Below are positions 30,979 through 42,793 of a stretch of DNA of 64,000 bases, in pieces (the stretch's first letter is position 1; the number at the start of each line of letters is the position of its first letter). The notes under the pieces were generated by a model. That model did no database searches. It worked only from the letters and a program-made list of their open reading frames with translations, and was not told the origin of the DNA. The DNA lies in the NCBI GenBank assembly GCA_964036295.1, contig OZ038467.1, positions 15,721,670 to 15,785,669 of the forward strand, read 5' to 3'. The DNA is from Plumapathes pennacea. Lineage: Eukaryota > Cnidaria > Anthozoa > Antipatharia > Myriopathidae. The position numbers were made by a program, and so were the translations under genes.

Positions 30979-31149
30979 CGTAATTTTCGTATATAATTAT
31001 GTATTTCTCACTCGCATCAATTCAATTTACGGCTAATTATTATTCAAGGTTGCGTATTTGCTCATTGGGGAAATGTATTTGCTCATCAGGGCTAGGTATT
31101 TGCTCGTCCGGTTGTGCCTTATAAGGAATACGTACTATATATACCTATC

Positions 31150-31158
31150 ACAATGGCT
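31150..31158 (+). repeat. target duplication ACAATGGCT (right)
   Basis: Pairs with 23838-23846; after it, spacer sequence homologous to 7063 onward resumes (GTAGCGCTTCAATGG). Confidence 0.75.
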
Positions 31159-31764
31159 GTAGCGCTTCAATGGATTTAATATTTTGTAATGATCATTATA
31201 TAACTTAGTCATGCGCGAATGCTCCTGTCGGTTCGTAGTCATGTTATGAGACTCGAAATTGCTTCTCAGTTGTAAAAGTACATCGTTCAAAAGTCAAAAT
31301 AGTATATTTCAGCTGGTGAGATTTGATGATCGTGCCAAACAAACAACATCAAGCTGTTATGCGTCGAGGAAAGCTATAATTTCAGGTGAGAAATCAATCT
31401 GCATGGCTATGCAAACCACTACACACTCAACCGCTTAACTACAAACATTACGAGATGTTTTAACAAACTGCCATTTTTATTCCTTTAAGTAATCTCTTTA
31501 AATAAAGGCACGGAGAAATGTATTTTATTTGATTGCGCTCGTTTTCAGTTGTTTCAGTTGTTTCGAGTGGGCACGTTTTCAGTTGCTTCTTGATCATTAT
31601 GGGGCGTCAAATGTAAATTTATTATTTTGCAGAAATTGTGTCGTTTTGTCCGTTATTTATACATGCCAGTGATTATTTATCAAGGTGTGAGCATAAGCTC
31701 ATGATTTATACCATATAATGACTTTTGCCGCTCCGAGTGAATTCTATGATTTACATATACGCAG

Positions 31765-32275
31765 TGGCTATTCGTACAGCACCCGTACGGCGACTTTTAT
31801 TTGCTATTCGTACGGGAGTCCAGAATTGTCGTTGAAATTCTCTTAATTCCTTGTTTTGAACGAGACTTGTATGACATTCATGCAACAGAATCCCCTACGA
31901 ATAGCAAATACAAGTCGCCGTACGGGTCCCACACGATAAAAATTCTAAGTGTCGCAAAGGGAGTCGTTCGCATAGTATGTAGAGACAGAAAATTCGTCTG
32001 ACTCAAATAAACGGCGCTCACTAGAATCGCTTATTGTATCAAAACAAACATGTGTTATTTTGGATTGGCAAGAATAAGTAATTAATAGAATTTCAACGAA
32101 AATTCTGGACTCCCGTACGAATAGCAAATACAAGTTGCCGTACGGGTCCCGCTCGGTAAAAATTCGTGTGTCGCAAAGTGAGCTGTTCGCATAGTATGTA
32201 GAGACTGAGCAAATTCGTCTGACTCAAATAAACGGCGCTCACTGGAATCGCTTAATACATCTAAACAAACATATA
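31765..32275. repeat. CGTACGGG repeat block
   Basis: Two direct copies (about 31890-32055 and 32110-32272) share ACGAATAGCAAATACAAGT, CGTACGGGTCC, TTCGCATAGTATGTAGAGAC and CTCAAATAAACGGCGCTCAC. An inverted piece at 31775-31815 carries GGCGACTTTTATTTGC. The second copy is cut by the Helitron end at 32276. No ORF; probably terminal parts of a DNA element. Confidence 0.65.
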
Positions 32276-32868
32276 CTAGAAATACGATAATCGCAGATAC
32301 CCCCTCGCTCTGCCATTGATGGGACTTTTACTTTGGTACTCCCAACAAGAGTAGCCTTTGTTTTGCCGAAATGTTGACTCAATCTTTTCTTCGAAGTCAA
32401 GTGCTACACGCAAAGGAAGGAGAAAAAGAATGGTGTGTGTTTTACTTTTGCGTTGAAAAAAGAGTCGATTGCGCGACGAAGTACGTATTTCCCACGGTCG
32501 GCAAGTCAAATTAATTCATAGTCTGCCAAGCACGTTCTCAAAATTTAATACTTAAATTTTGAAGTTGGTCGGCCGTCGTAGTACGGAAAAAAAGGAACAC
32601 TGATTTTCCAATTTTGAATTCATAGGCAGTACAATTAAATAGGCTTCCTGTGCGATTTGTTTTTACTCTGGACTGCATGCACCAGACCCCGGGAATGCAT
32701 ATTTAATAGGCTCGAATTGTTTTGTATGTAAACCCGCTCAAAACAGCATGATTTCTCCCAGAATCAAAGCAAAACTTGAACGGTTTACTACCACGGGCTT
32801 CAGACCTAGTCATACTTCGAAAGGCTTGTGAACGATTCTCGCTGCAATCACCGCGTGTCAGATTACAG

Positions 32869-34549
32869 ATCCAAGCAGCAAGGCTGCTGTAAGCTCGCAA
32901 ATTTGTAAAAAGTACTTTTGCGGGAGTGGGTATTTAATAGAACTGGCTCACGGCCACATCGTAAAAATTGCTCAATTTTAGGTATGTGGAAGTTCGCATC
33001 CGTTTCCGCGGGCCTCCATTTTTGCTGAACCGTGTATTCGATTTAGCCTCAGTTTTGAAAACCCTCATTTACGAGGCGGCAGAGGGTGAAAATTTTAAAA
33101 CTTAGACAATCGAAATGGGAGAATTTCAAATTCTTCACCAAGTCCAAATCTTTGAACTGGAAGGAGACCTTCCAGAGTCGCACTGAAAAAAGTCTATCCG
33201 TGACTTCATTACTCATGTCATGCACAGCTTATGTTCAACATCTACATATTCATCAGAGGCCATGATACTCCAGCCTGAGCTGCATTCAAGCTAAATACGT
33301 GCTTAAAGAAAACACGCCTTTCTTCTTTTGGCTGAGTTTCAAGTCGAATAAGTTTAAATGAAATCTGATAACTTGTTGACATTACTTGCGGTTTTAGTCA
33401 AATTCATTTTCGAATTCTTCTTCTCTCAGTTCTCTACAGCATTTTTCAATGTTGGCGAAAAATATGCGAAGCAAAGCAAATATAATCAAACGATAGAAAT
33501 ATTTCGACAAGCTGAAGTCGCTCGATCGCGATCAGGGCTGTCAGTGGTCACGGGTCTTTCAACTTTGACTTACGCTTGTCAAACCGAGAATTTACCAAAA
33601 CCTCTGTGATAATGGCTCTGAAGTGCAACAGATCTACTGGCAATTCAGGAATACAATGATAACAATCGAAATAAGTCCAGAAAACGTCTTCCCATCTCTT
33701 CGTTTCTTCATGCGTATTCGCTGATGCTCAAATTTCAAAGGCAATTGTTGACATAGCATGACGGACTGACTGACTGACGCAGTCTTAACTGCAATAAAGT
33801 GGGATGCTTAAAAATGCCACCGCAAAAACTACTTCGACGATCGCGTTCTCGATTTTGTTGCGTTTCGGTAATATCGATACTGCCCAAATTGGGAACAGAA
33901 CGACTTCCATATTTGAAATCCATTGTTGACAGCACCGGGACACATTCCGATTGACTGGATCGCCCCCGGGGGGGGGGGGGTACTCAAAGGACTTTTGTAC
34001 GGGGAGGCTCCGCCCGGACTGTCAACCCCTTACCCTTTAAAATACTATCCTGGGGGCAAAATCGGGACCGGCCTTTTATATACCTCCAGTACAAATGCAC
34101 CCCTTTTTTATACCTTTGATCAGGAACGCGATATTCTTCAACAGATCATTTATTCAGTTCCTAAACTGGCGGGAAGCATCAGGCAGTACAAACACCTCTT
34201 GCTTTGATTTGTAGCCTTCGATTCCACGGCGGGGTGCTTCCCACTTTTAACAAGGCGGAGTTTCCGGTCTTCCGCCGTTTTTTTTTCCCGGTTTTTCCTG
34301 GCGTTTTTCGTAACTCTTTAAAATACCAAAATTATTTCCTCATTCCACCCTTTTTATTTACCCTTTAAAGTACCTAAAAAACGTCATTTTCCTATACCTT
34401 TTTTATACCTCGATCGTAAAAATACACCCATTTCGGGCGGAGCCTCCCCGTATAGCCGCTCCTAGGGAGTATCCCCCCCCCCCCCCCCCCCCCGGGACTG
34501 GATCGCATGAAGCTTCGCTTTTCAGCACTTCGTGCTGAACGCGAGCTTA
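32869..34549. mobile_element. nested element in the Helitron, related to intron 1 of copy C
   Basis: Interrupts the Helitron between GTCAGATTACAG and AAAAATAAGAC. Its body (32869-33950) is the inverse of 50740-51660, sharing for example TTTGTAAAAAGTACTTTT, GTATGTGGAAGTTCGCATCC and GACAGCACCGGGACAC. An 84-residue frame at 33358-33609 is not conserved as protein in the second copy. The right end has a hairpin TCAGCACTTCGTGCTGA. Class unknown. Confidence 0.6.
33963..34495. mobile_element. 533-bp element with poly-G/C termini and GACTGGATCG duplication
   Basis: Left end CCGGGG...GGTACTC and right end GAGTATCC...CCCCGG are inverted, followed by mirrored GTACGGGGAGGCTCCGCCCG / CGGGCGGAGCCTCCCCGTAT. 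GACTGGATCG flanks both sides (33953-33962 and 34496-34505). Short AT-rich interior, no transposase. Third level of nesting: inside 32869-34549, inside the Helitron. Confidence 0.75.
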
Positions 34550-34707
34550 AAAAATAAGACATCTGACTAAATCATTCACCAAGTTCCGATTGCTCTGAGC
34601 GAATACGGTAGCCGAAACTGGCGACAGAAGCGTATTAAAACAATACTTCGAGGGAAAATGATCAGCATACAGATTTTAATACATTCTTGAAGTGATCGAG
34701 TTATAGG

Positions 34708-35230
34708 CTATACGGAATAGAGTATATTTGTCACGGTGATTGTTCGATTTCCACTGACTGACCTTTGTTGCTTGTCCTTTCTGAATAAGTATCTGAATTT
34801 AACACAAAACGGCGTCTGAATCTCCCGATTTGCTTTCAAGCGCTGTTCTCTTTGCGGAGTATTTTCTTCGGCCCGCTTTTGCTTCTGAAGCTCCCGATTT
34901 GCTTTCAGGCGCTGTTCTCTTTGCGGAGTCGTTTCTTCGGTACGCTTTGTGCTGTCGGTCATAACATGATTTTCTTCTTTTCTCTAGACGAACTTGGCGC
35001 TGTTTGATCGTTTCATGATTTCGCCTTGCTCGTGCCTGTTCCCTTCTCTTTTGAAGACGAGCTTCGCGAGACTGTTGTGTTTCAAGTTTTCCATTTTCGT
35101 GAACACAGCTACGATATACTGTAGTTGCTTCGTTCAATCTAATTTCTCTTATTGCGGGCCACACGTGATCGATCCGGCCTTTGTTATTGGTTCTGCAGCG
35201 ACGCGATAGGAACTGGGGACGAGGTCGCAC
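34708..35230 (-). pseudogene. arginine-rich repeat ORF of the second Helitron
   Basis: Minus-strand frame from 35230 through LNEATTVYRSCVHENGKLET and RRNHETIKQRQVRLEKRR to about 34960, then a shift into the frame with EETTPQREQRLKANRELQ repeats and FCVKFRYLFRKDKQQRS, stop at 34708. It has one repeat fewer than the copy at 9059-9588. The extended N terminus before LNEATT has no start shared with that copy. Confidence 0.5.
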
Positions 35231-35353
35231 GACAGACTGACAGACTGACAGACGAACATTAGATTTCGAGATGGCGACCCGCTTCGAGACTCCGATAAGG
35301 CGATAATACTACTGCATTAGCGTCGTGAGTATTTCCCTCACTTCGTTCGGGGA

Positions 35354-35640
35354 AAATCAAAAACAGCATGTACCTAGAACTGTACAAGAACTCTTCCACA
35401 TAGGCTCCTCAAGATACAACCTAAGGAACTCAGACCAATTCAGAACTGAACAATTCAATACCACCAAACACGGCAAACACACTTTAAGTCATTTTGGGTA
35501 TTTATTTTGGGTATTCGGTATTTATGGTCCAAGTTCAAAAGCAATCTAAGAGTATCACCTTCGTTAAGTAGCTTCAAAAATACGATTAAGATACCGGACC
35601 TAGATGCCATAATGAATGACTAAAAAACTGCACTCTCAGC
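35354..35640 (+). pseudogene. C-terminal fragment of a LINE reverse transcriptase ORF
   Basis: The translation shows HVPRTVQELFHIGSSRYNLR, KHGKHTLSHFG and, in another frame, SLSSFKNTIKIPDLDA with a stop soon after. This is the usual C-terminal tail pattern of non-LTR retrotransposon ORF2 (YNTR..., GxxLWN, SLxxFKxxIK). It is frameshifted and 5'-truncated at the Helitron border. The following AT-rich DNA to about 35940 is probably its 3' tail. Confidence 0.55.
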
Positions 35641-36067
35641 AATACTTGAATTCTTACAAGATCTATCGATTATTACAATATCCAATTTTGCATTTTAGTT
35701 AATATCGTAAATCATTCACTTATAGGTAGACCCGCCTGGTGCATTTGATTAGTATTACTACATCAAATCCCAATTTTTGAGAATAGCTAGTTGAAATCAC
35801 ATATTGTAAATCATTTAAGATTACCATTTAGACAATAATAACGATTACACATTTGCACATATTTACACTTTTACACATATACATACATGATATACAAATT
35901 ATAAGTATCTTCCCCAATTAATAGCAAGGAACTACTGCCAAGCTAAAAGCCCTGACACCTCGAGAAATCCTAAAGACTGCTTTGATATTGCCCAGCGAAA
36001 TGTCCGGAAGCGGCCGAAGTCATTCTCTTTGTTGTCTCATTGTCGCCTCTTGTTGTCTCTTTACCAG

Positions 36068-36601
36068 ATGGCTGAATACGAGAAAATTAGAGGAACAAAA
36101 AACCCCAGGGAGTCTGCTAACATCTTTTCCATCCTCTCGTTCTCCTGGATGGACGGAACATTGGCCACTGGAAATACACGACCGCTGGACAACAGCGACT
36201 TGTTTCCATTGCTAGACGAAGACAAGACCCAGCGACTGACCGACAGATTGGAGGACACCTGGTCAAGAGAATGTCGGCGACATCCAGATTTTAGCGGGAA
36301 AAAAAGCCGCAGCTTGTTATGGGCCTTGTTCTGTGTATTCCATTGGAGTGAGTACGTGTTTCTGTTCAGTACGTCTATGACAGCAGCATTGTGTGGTTTG
36401 TTACAGCCTCTTTTCCTCAGCATGTTGTTGTTGGTTTTCATGAATCAGTCAAAAGAAGACGTCTGGTTGGCGTGCGTTTATGGTGCAGGGATTTGCATTA
36501 GCAATTTCATAAGAATGATGGCGACTCATCACTATAATTACAATGCCCGCATGATGGGCATGAGAATGAAAGCGGCCACAATTGGACTGATCTTAAAAAA
36601 G
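36068..36601 (+). CDS. copy B exon 1
   Basis: MAEYEKIRGTKNPRESANIF to ATIGLILKK; ends AAAAAG|GTAAGG. It shares LSFSWMDG with A but FCVFHWSE and HHYNYNARMM with C. Confidence 0.9.
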
Positions 36602-39600
36602 GTAAGGCATCGTTTTATTTAGTAAATCAAATGCATTTCACTGAGTTTAACAGCCACTTTCCAAGGCTCTTATATCTCCCCGGGAGATAAAAGAGCCTGG
36701 CAACGAGGTTGTGAGTTTAATAGGCAGACACCGCGCGGAAATACTCGAGTTACTTGGAGTTGGAGTTACTTGGTAAAGGAAAAGGTGTTACCAAAGGAAG
36801 GTTTTCATGTAAATTTTCCGTATGTGTTTTTAGACTTCTGTTGTCCAGAAATATCTTTGTTACGACTTTGTCTCCTTTTGTGATGTTTACGCGACGCCTG
36901 TCCTCTACAGGTCTTGTGCCTCGAACAAGCGAGCTTATCAATACTAACAAGTGGTTACGTCATGAACTTGGTCGCCGGTGATGCCCAGCGCATTGATAAG
37001 TCAATGGTGTCCTTGGTGATTATTTCCAAGACTCTTTTTGAAGTTGGTGCCGTCGCTGTGTTGACCTGGTGCTTGCTGGGCTACCAAGCCTTGGCCGGAG
37101 TCCTTTTTATGGTCTCTCTTGCTATTTACTATATCATCATGGGAAAAGTGTGCAATTTACTTCGCACCAAAATTGCCCAAGTGACCGACAAACGTTTGAA
37201 CTACATGAATGCTATTATATTTGGAATCCGTGCTGTCAAGATGCACGCCTGGGAATGGCCTTTCCTGGAAATGGTGAAACGACTTAGAAAGTGAGTGTAA
37301 ATTGCCATCTTGTTGTTAGGCACATAGTTTAACATTCAAATTATACTAAGGCTATATAGTTTGTACTGAAATAGTTACCTCAGACGATAAAATATTATCG
37401 TCTGAGGTAACTATTATGTCCCCCTCCCACAAAATGATGTTGAAGTGAGTTGGTTAAGTTATAGGTACTGCGTGTGACTGATATTCCAGCAATGATCTGA
37501 AGAGGGGGGAAATTGACATCGTTCCAACACTTCTGGTCATAATTGCAGCTGTAAAAAACTGGCCTTTCGATTTCAATTTCAGAAAACTGAAATTTTTGAC
37601 TAATGTTGAAACATACTCGGCTGCCGATAGAGACATGACGTGCAAACGGGAGCTTATTGCTTTCTTTTGCTTTGGTTTCAGAGAAGAGATGTGGTGGATC
37701 CGAGTGAAAAGTGTCGTCTTATCTACGTTCTCATCGTTGATATATTCCAGCCAGCCTGTCGCGAGTTGTATCAGCATCGCTGTTCTGTCATCATCTGGAC
37801 TAGGACTAACAACCTACAACATGATGCTGACTTTGTCGCTTATCGCTAGTGTAAGAGTAGCAAACATAGCAGAACAAATGAATTTCTTGGCCGATCTTTT
37901 TGCTGGACTTGGTCGAATCCAGAGGATGCTCGAAGAGCACAACTTGCGACAGGTTACTTCCAGTGACATTTTACGTACGTCTTTTGATTTAGACGATAAA
38001 CGCGACCAAGAGCGAAGAACTTCTTTTGATCTCAATTCTGTCTTTTCGAGCGCAGAGAGTGTACATCCTCCACGGGGCATTGTCTTACTCGATAATGTCA
38101 CGTGCTGCTGGCAGAAAGACGTGATTTTGAAATCTGTCTCTTTGTCGGTTTCTGAGGGTGAACTAGTCCTAGTCACCGGTCCTGTTGGTTGTGGTAAATC
38201 CTCCCTCTTGATGGCCATTCTACAGGAACTGCCTTGTTCCCAGGGCACCATATCGTGCTCTGGTCAGATAGCACATGTGCCGCAATTGGCCTGGATATTC
38301 TCTGGAACCGTTCGAGAGAACATTCTTTTCGGCCAAGACATGGAGCCAAAACGGTACAAGAAAGTCCTTGAAGCTTGTGCCCTAACAAAAGATATTGAAG
38401 ATTTCCCTGGTGGTGACATGACCATGATCGGTGAGCGTGGAGTAGTCTTGAGTGGTGGTCAGCGTGCACGTGTCGCCCTCGCACGCGCAGTGTATGCAGA
38501 CGCCGACGTGTATTTGCTGGACGACCCCCTGAGTGCTGTGGACGCTAAAGTTGGCAAGCACATCTTTGAAAAATGCATCTGTGGAATACTGATGCAGAAG
38601 ACAAGGATTGTGGTCACTCACTGCCAGCAGGTTCTGACGAACGCAGAACATCTTGTCATCATGAAAGATGGATCGATTATCAACCAAGGCAGTTACAAGG
38701 ACTTGCAAAAAGCTGGTGTTGAATTCCAGGAGATGACTGCTGAAAACACAAATTTGGGAAAATGTCCCGTTAATCAAGATGCCTCAAGGAAAACCAATAC
38801 AACAGACGATGTGATTGGTTTCGAAGTCGAAGAGGAGGATCGCTTGACGGGGTCAGTGACTTGGTCTCTTTATTGGAAATATCTGCGCGCAGGACTTTCG
38901 TCCTTGATGCTGGTCAGCTTTGCTATGTTCTTTGTTCTGGCTCAAGGTAAGGCAAACAATTAAACTAGATGTCAGTGTTCAACATTCTAGTAGCCTGAAT
39001 TTCAGTCGCTCTCCAGTTCGTCCCCAGGTCCCTGGCGCCGGACTCTTGAGGTGTAACCAGCGCCAGGGGCGTCGGGACAAACTATGGCTCGTCTGAATTT
39101 CAGGATAACATTTTAGTATCATGAAATGATATTGAAAGAAACGTTAGAGTATCTAACAGGAAGGAGTGGCTATTTCTGTTTAAATTGGCCCTAAAGAGCG
39201 CCCAAAGAGGTATGTCGTCAATTCTCGAACAAGATCCCGGGATGCTTATTTCAAATTTAGGATAATGCGGAGAGCGCTTGTTCGAAGAGAGCCTTATTCG
39301 AAGGGGCGCGTATTTAACTTTTCAAAAATTGTTTTTTCAGAAGTAGGTAAATATTTTCAGAAGTAACAGACTTCAATGCATCTGAGTTTTAGAACCTAAT
39401 CTAATACGCTGATTAATGGAAGACATGAACCACCAAACGACCTAAGAGTTCACAATATCTTCCTTCTCCAGTTTCTGTTGTCCTTCCTGATTGGTGGGTT
39501 TTGCATATGAGTAATTTGCCACGTTTCCAGTGGGAAGCAAGTGAAAACCTACACATCTACGCTGGACTAGCGAGTTTGGCTTTCCTCTTGCTACTCGTCA

Positions 39601-41636
39601 GAGCCCTCCTGTTCTTCAGCATGACGCTAAATTCATCGCAAACTCTTCATGACAGAATGCTAACCGCTGTGCTCAAGGCTCCTGTGGTGTTCTTTGACAC
39701 AAATCCTGTTGGACGGGTTTTAAACCGGTTTTCTACAGACATAGCGTTGATGGACGAAATGTTGCCGGACACATTTATGAACGCCAGTCAAATTGTACTT
39801 TTCTGCATCAGTGCTATTGTCCTGCCTTCCTTGCTAAACCCATGGGTCCTATTGCTGGTGCTTCCTTTAATTGCTCTTTTCTATATCATTGGTAAGTATT
39901 ACGTGAAGACGTCCCGAGAGCTGAGACGTTTAGAGGCGATGAACAGAAGTCCAGTGTTTTCACATTTAGCCGACTCTCTGGAAGGACTAGTGACTATTCG
40001 TACCTACAAGAGAGAGGAATTGTTCTTGGAGCAACTTTACAGGTAAGAGATCAAGACGACAACTAGGGTAAATTTTTAATCAAAGTACATCACTATGATG
40101 TATATACAACACAATCATAAAGAGACCAGAAGTTTTGGCGTATTTTAGTACAGCGACGCTTCCATTTAATTACTGTCAGTGTGTTATTTTTAAAATATGT
40201 TTTTGTTTTTTCGTAATATATACAGGCATCAGGACACGCACAACAAAACTTGGTTTCTGATGTTAGGGAGCGCGAGGTGGATGGCTATTCGCTTGGATGC
40301 AATCTGCGTTTGTTTTATTACTGCGGTGCTGTTCATCTCAGTTTTAGAGCAGGCTGGTGCAGGTGAGTATGTAGCCCATCTTGTGGCTTCACCCTTCATT
40401 TGCTGAATTCATGGCGGAAAAAGAACATCTATTTGATAGAGTGGTCTCCAAAGTACTCGTTCAACAGCATCTCCTATAACAACAAGCCAAACCAGTTTTG
40501 CCTTTTGAAAATCGCGGGAATGCTGTCCGAACTTTAAAGTGTGAAGTTAAGCACAGGTTTTGCAGATAAACTAACGAGTCTTTGAGACACTAAAAGCTTT
40601 TATATTTATCGAGGAGATTTATCCTGGAAGAATCAAGATAAACGGAAACTGGCGATGTCCACTCTCGATATGCTAGTTCGGCAGTTTTTATAACTCTCCA
40701 TCGTTTTTAATGTTTTTAGGTGCAACCGCCTTGTCTTTGGTCTACACTTTGCAACTAACTGCAGACACCTCCCAATATGGTGTGCAAAAGTGTTCAGACG
40801 TCGAGAACTATATGACGTCAGTTGAACGTGTGATCACCTACACCGAGATCGAACCAGAGCCTGGGTACGAGGTGTCAACCCAGTCCCCAGAGGAATGGCC
40901 TCAGCACGGCCGTGTAGAAGTAGAGAATATGTCTCTCGTTTACTACCCAGGAGGTCCACAAGTGCTGCAGGGTGTTTCATTCACCATCAAGCCAAAGCAA
41001 AGAATTGGAATAGCAGGGCGCACGGGAGCGGGAAAGTCTTCACTAGTCGCCGCCCTTTTCCGCATGCCAGAACCCGCGGGTCGAATCATTGTGGACGGTG
41101 TTGATATTCAAAGTCTGAACATCCAAAGCTCTCGTCGTGCATTTTCAGTCATCACTCAAGATCCAATCCTGTTCACTGGCACACTCCGTATGAACTTGGA
41201 TCCGTTTGAGAAAAGTCAGGATAGTGAAGTTTGGCAAGCCCTGGATGAAGCAGGTTTGAAAGCCAAAGTGTCGAAGCTGTCAAAACAGCTGTATGAAGAA
41301 ATCCTGGAATGCGGAGCAAACTTCAGTACTGGAGAACGGCAGCTGCTGTGCCTGGCTCGGGCTTTGCTGCAGAAGAGCAAAATTATGGTTATGGATGAAG
41401 CCACAGCCAACGTGGATTACGAGACGGACCGCCTCATCCAGGAAACCATCCGCGACAAATTCCAGGAATGCACAGTGATCACGATAGCGCATCGACTGAA
41501 CACCATTATGGACTACGACAAAGTTGTGGTAATGGACAGAGGGAAAGTGGTGGAGTTTGACGAGCCGAGTGCTTTGTTACGAAAGGAGGGAGGAATCTTC
41601 TTGGGACTTTATAGGAGCCATCAGCTCGACGTTTAA
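36068..41636 (+). CDS. ABCC transporter, MRP4/ABCC4-like, copy B (six exons)
   Basis: Exons 36068-36601, 36911-37290, 37682-38946, 39472-40042, 40226-40362 and 40720-41636 join to 3804 nt (1267 residues), with the same phases as copy A. NBD1: GPVGCGKSS, LSGGQRARVALARA, LLDDPLSAVD, VVTHCQQ. NBD2: GRTGAGKSS, FSTGERQ, MDEATANVD, AHRLNT. All frames are open, so the gene looks functional. Introns are the shortest of the three copies (309, 391, 525, 183, 357 bp). Its 5' flank differs from A and C: only about 130 bp before the ATG (GATATTGCCCAGCGAAATG...TCTCTTTACCAG) is shared and LINE-derived DNA lies further upstream, so its promoter may differ. Confidence 0.93.
36660..36698. repeat. hairpin in intron 1 of copies B and C
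   Basis: AGGCTCTTATATCTCC pairs with GGGAGATAAAAGAGCCT around CCGG. The same structure is in copy C at about 49706-49739 but not in copy A. Confidence 0.8.
36911..37290 (+). CDS. copy B exon 2
   Basis: Acceptor CTCTACAG|GTCTTG, donor AGAAA|GTGAGT. Encodes VLCLEQASLSILTSGYVMNL to EMVKRLRK with the GIRAVKMHAWEWPF loop. Confidence 0.92.
37371..37414. repeat. 44-bp near-perfect palindrome in intron 2 of copy B
   Basis: ATAGTTACCTCAGACGATAA and its exact reverse complement around a four-base centre. Copies A and C have only the right arm region (GTAACTATTAT), so the left arm arose locally in copy B. Confidence 0.9.
37682..38946 (+). CDS. copy B exon 3 (NBD1)
   Basis: Acceptor TTTGGTTTCAG|AGAAGAG, donor CTCAAG|GTAAGG. 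Carries three residues more than copy A before NBD1 (SSAESVHPPRG). The linker reads SRKTNTTDDVIGFEVEEEDR. Confidence 0.95.
39472..40042 (+). CDS. copy B exon 4 (TMD2)
   Basis: Acceptor TTCTCCAG|TTTCTG, donor TTACAG|GTAAGA. Same length as in A and C; reads NSSQTLHDRMLTAVLKAPVV. Confidence 0.95.
40226..40362 (+). CDS. copy B exon 5
   Basis: Acceptor ATATACAG|GCATC, donor GGTGCAG|GTGAGT; 137 nt. One visible replacement against A is VLEQAGA for ILTQADA. Confidence 0.93.
40720..41636 (+). CDS. copy B exon 6 (NBD2)
   Basis: Acceptor TTTTTAG|GTGCAA; stop TAA 41634. C terminus GLYRSHQLDV. Nearly identical to copy C across NBD2. Confidence 0.95.
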
Positions 41637-42793
41637 CAAAGAGTGGATTATGATCTGTTGTTCGGTTTTGGCCTATGAGATATTAATTGTTTTGAGACTG
41701 AAACTAACTTTTACCAACAGCCGTACACTTTGTGTACATTTGTCTGGAGTATTATTAAAATTTAGTATTAGCAAGTTGTAATTGGAGTATCGCAGTTTAA
41801 AAAATTCAAAGTCAGACCAAGTGAGAAAGAGTTGGTCACCGTATGTAAGAGAATTAAGGGGTTGTAGCCTCTGCCAACAGCAAATATTTGCCAGATTCCC
41901 GATCCTCTTACACATGCAGTGCTCTTGCTATCGAACTGAACTGCCCGCTTTGATGCTATCTGTACACTGTTACAGCTCATCAAACAAATTTTACTTTTTT
42001 GAAGTCATGAAGAAATGTATGTGGGAGTATTCAGGTTATAAGATAGCAATAATCAGAACTAAAAGTGTTCCACCAGGCATTTTGGGTCTTACTAGGATAC
42101 TTTAGGATTTTACTAGCACATTTTTAGGGTTTTATTCCACATAATAGCGTTTTACGAGGATATTAGGGTTGTTATAATAAAATAATTTGGGAAGCTTAGG
42201 ATGTTCTAGGGTTTTACTAGGATAGTAAATATGTTGTGCGTCTCCCTCGTGGTTTTCTGGCTATTTGTGTTATTTCGTATTTGTTTTCTTATTTGTTTTT
42301 CAGTATATTTTGATTATTTTATCACTGCAGAAGCGTAATAAAGTTTTTAAAAGTCAATGGTTTGCCGCCCAAGGAAATTTAGGTTGGCGTTTTTAGGGCG
42401 TTACTTCTTCTGGGTAAGTCATCCCTGACGCTCACTATTAGCTATGAGTGAACCCCAAAACACAATATGAAAAACAGGTTATGAGTCTAATGAGCGAGTA
42501 AAGAAAAAGGAGTAGTACCGTAGTTCCTCGATTAAGCGCCCTCCCTCGATTAAGTGCCCCTTCCCATCCCCCCAAAAATGTACACTACAAGACTAACAAA
42601 TGGCTTACTTATAAGTTTTGGCTGATAAAGGAAACGAGTTATATACTGTTAACATTACATGAAATAGTTACTGTAGCAATCCAGGCTGTGAAAAACTTTA
42701 CTAAAAATGTTTTTAGATCTTCGATTTTCTTCATTTTGAATAGTTAGCACAACGAACATATTTTAAATCACGTTTTGGTGAATTTGAAAGTAA
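41637..42793 (+). other. downstream flank of copy B
   Basis: Matches window bases 1-756 closely from 42112 on, apart from a roughly 120-bp loss near 42227. No exon seen. AATAAA at 42337. Confidence 0.6.
42337..42342 (+). terminator. AATAAA downstream of copy B
   Basis: GAAGCGTAATAAAG before GTCAATGGTTTGCCGCCC, about 0.7 kb after the stop. Confidence 0.4.

Larger units (their letters stand above)
23847..31149. mobile_element. hAT-like inverted-repeat element, split by a BEL retrotransposon
   Basis: The ends ATCTGTATTTATAGTACG and, inverted, ATAGGTATATATAGTACG are followed by mirrored subterminal blocks with three GAGCAAATACCTGGCCC-type units (23888-23945 and inverted 31043-31110). An 8-9 bp target duplication fits hAT-class elements (established knowledge). 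Without the BEL insertion at 24485-30663 the element is about 1.1 kb and has no transposase frame, so it is non-autonomous. Confidence 0.65.
32276..35353 (-). mobile_element. second Helitron copy, enlarged by nested insertions
   Basis: The left border CTAGAAATACGATAATCGC matches the 3' end of the copy at 8428. The right border CTTCGTTCGGGGA matches its 5' TC end. It holds about 110 bp (32316-32427) missing from the first copy and a 1.68 kb nested insertion (32869-34549). The right neighbour base is A rather than T and the flank is LINE sequence, so the context was altered or insertion was imprecise. Confidence 0.65.

Noticed and set aside
33923..34207. 94-codon frame starting MLTAPGHIPIDW
   Set aside because: It runs across the target duplication and poly-G end of an inserted element, so it is accidental.
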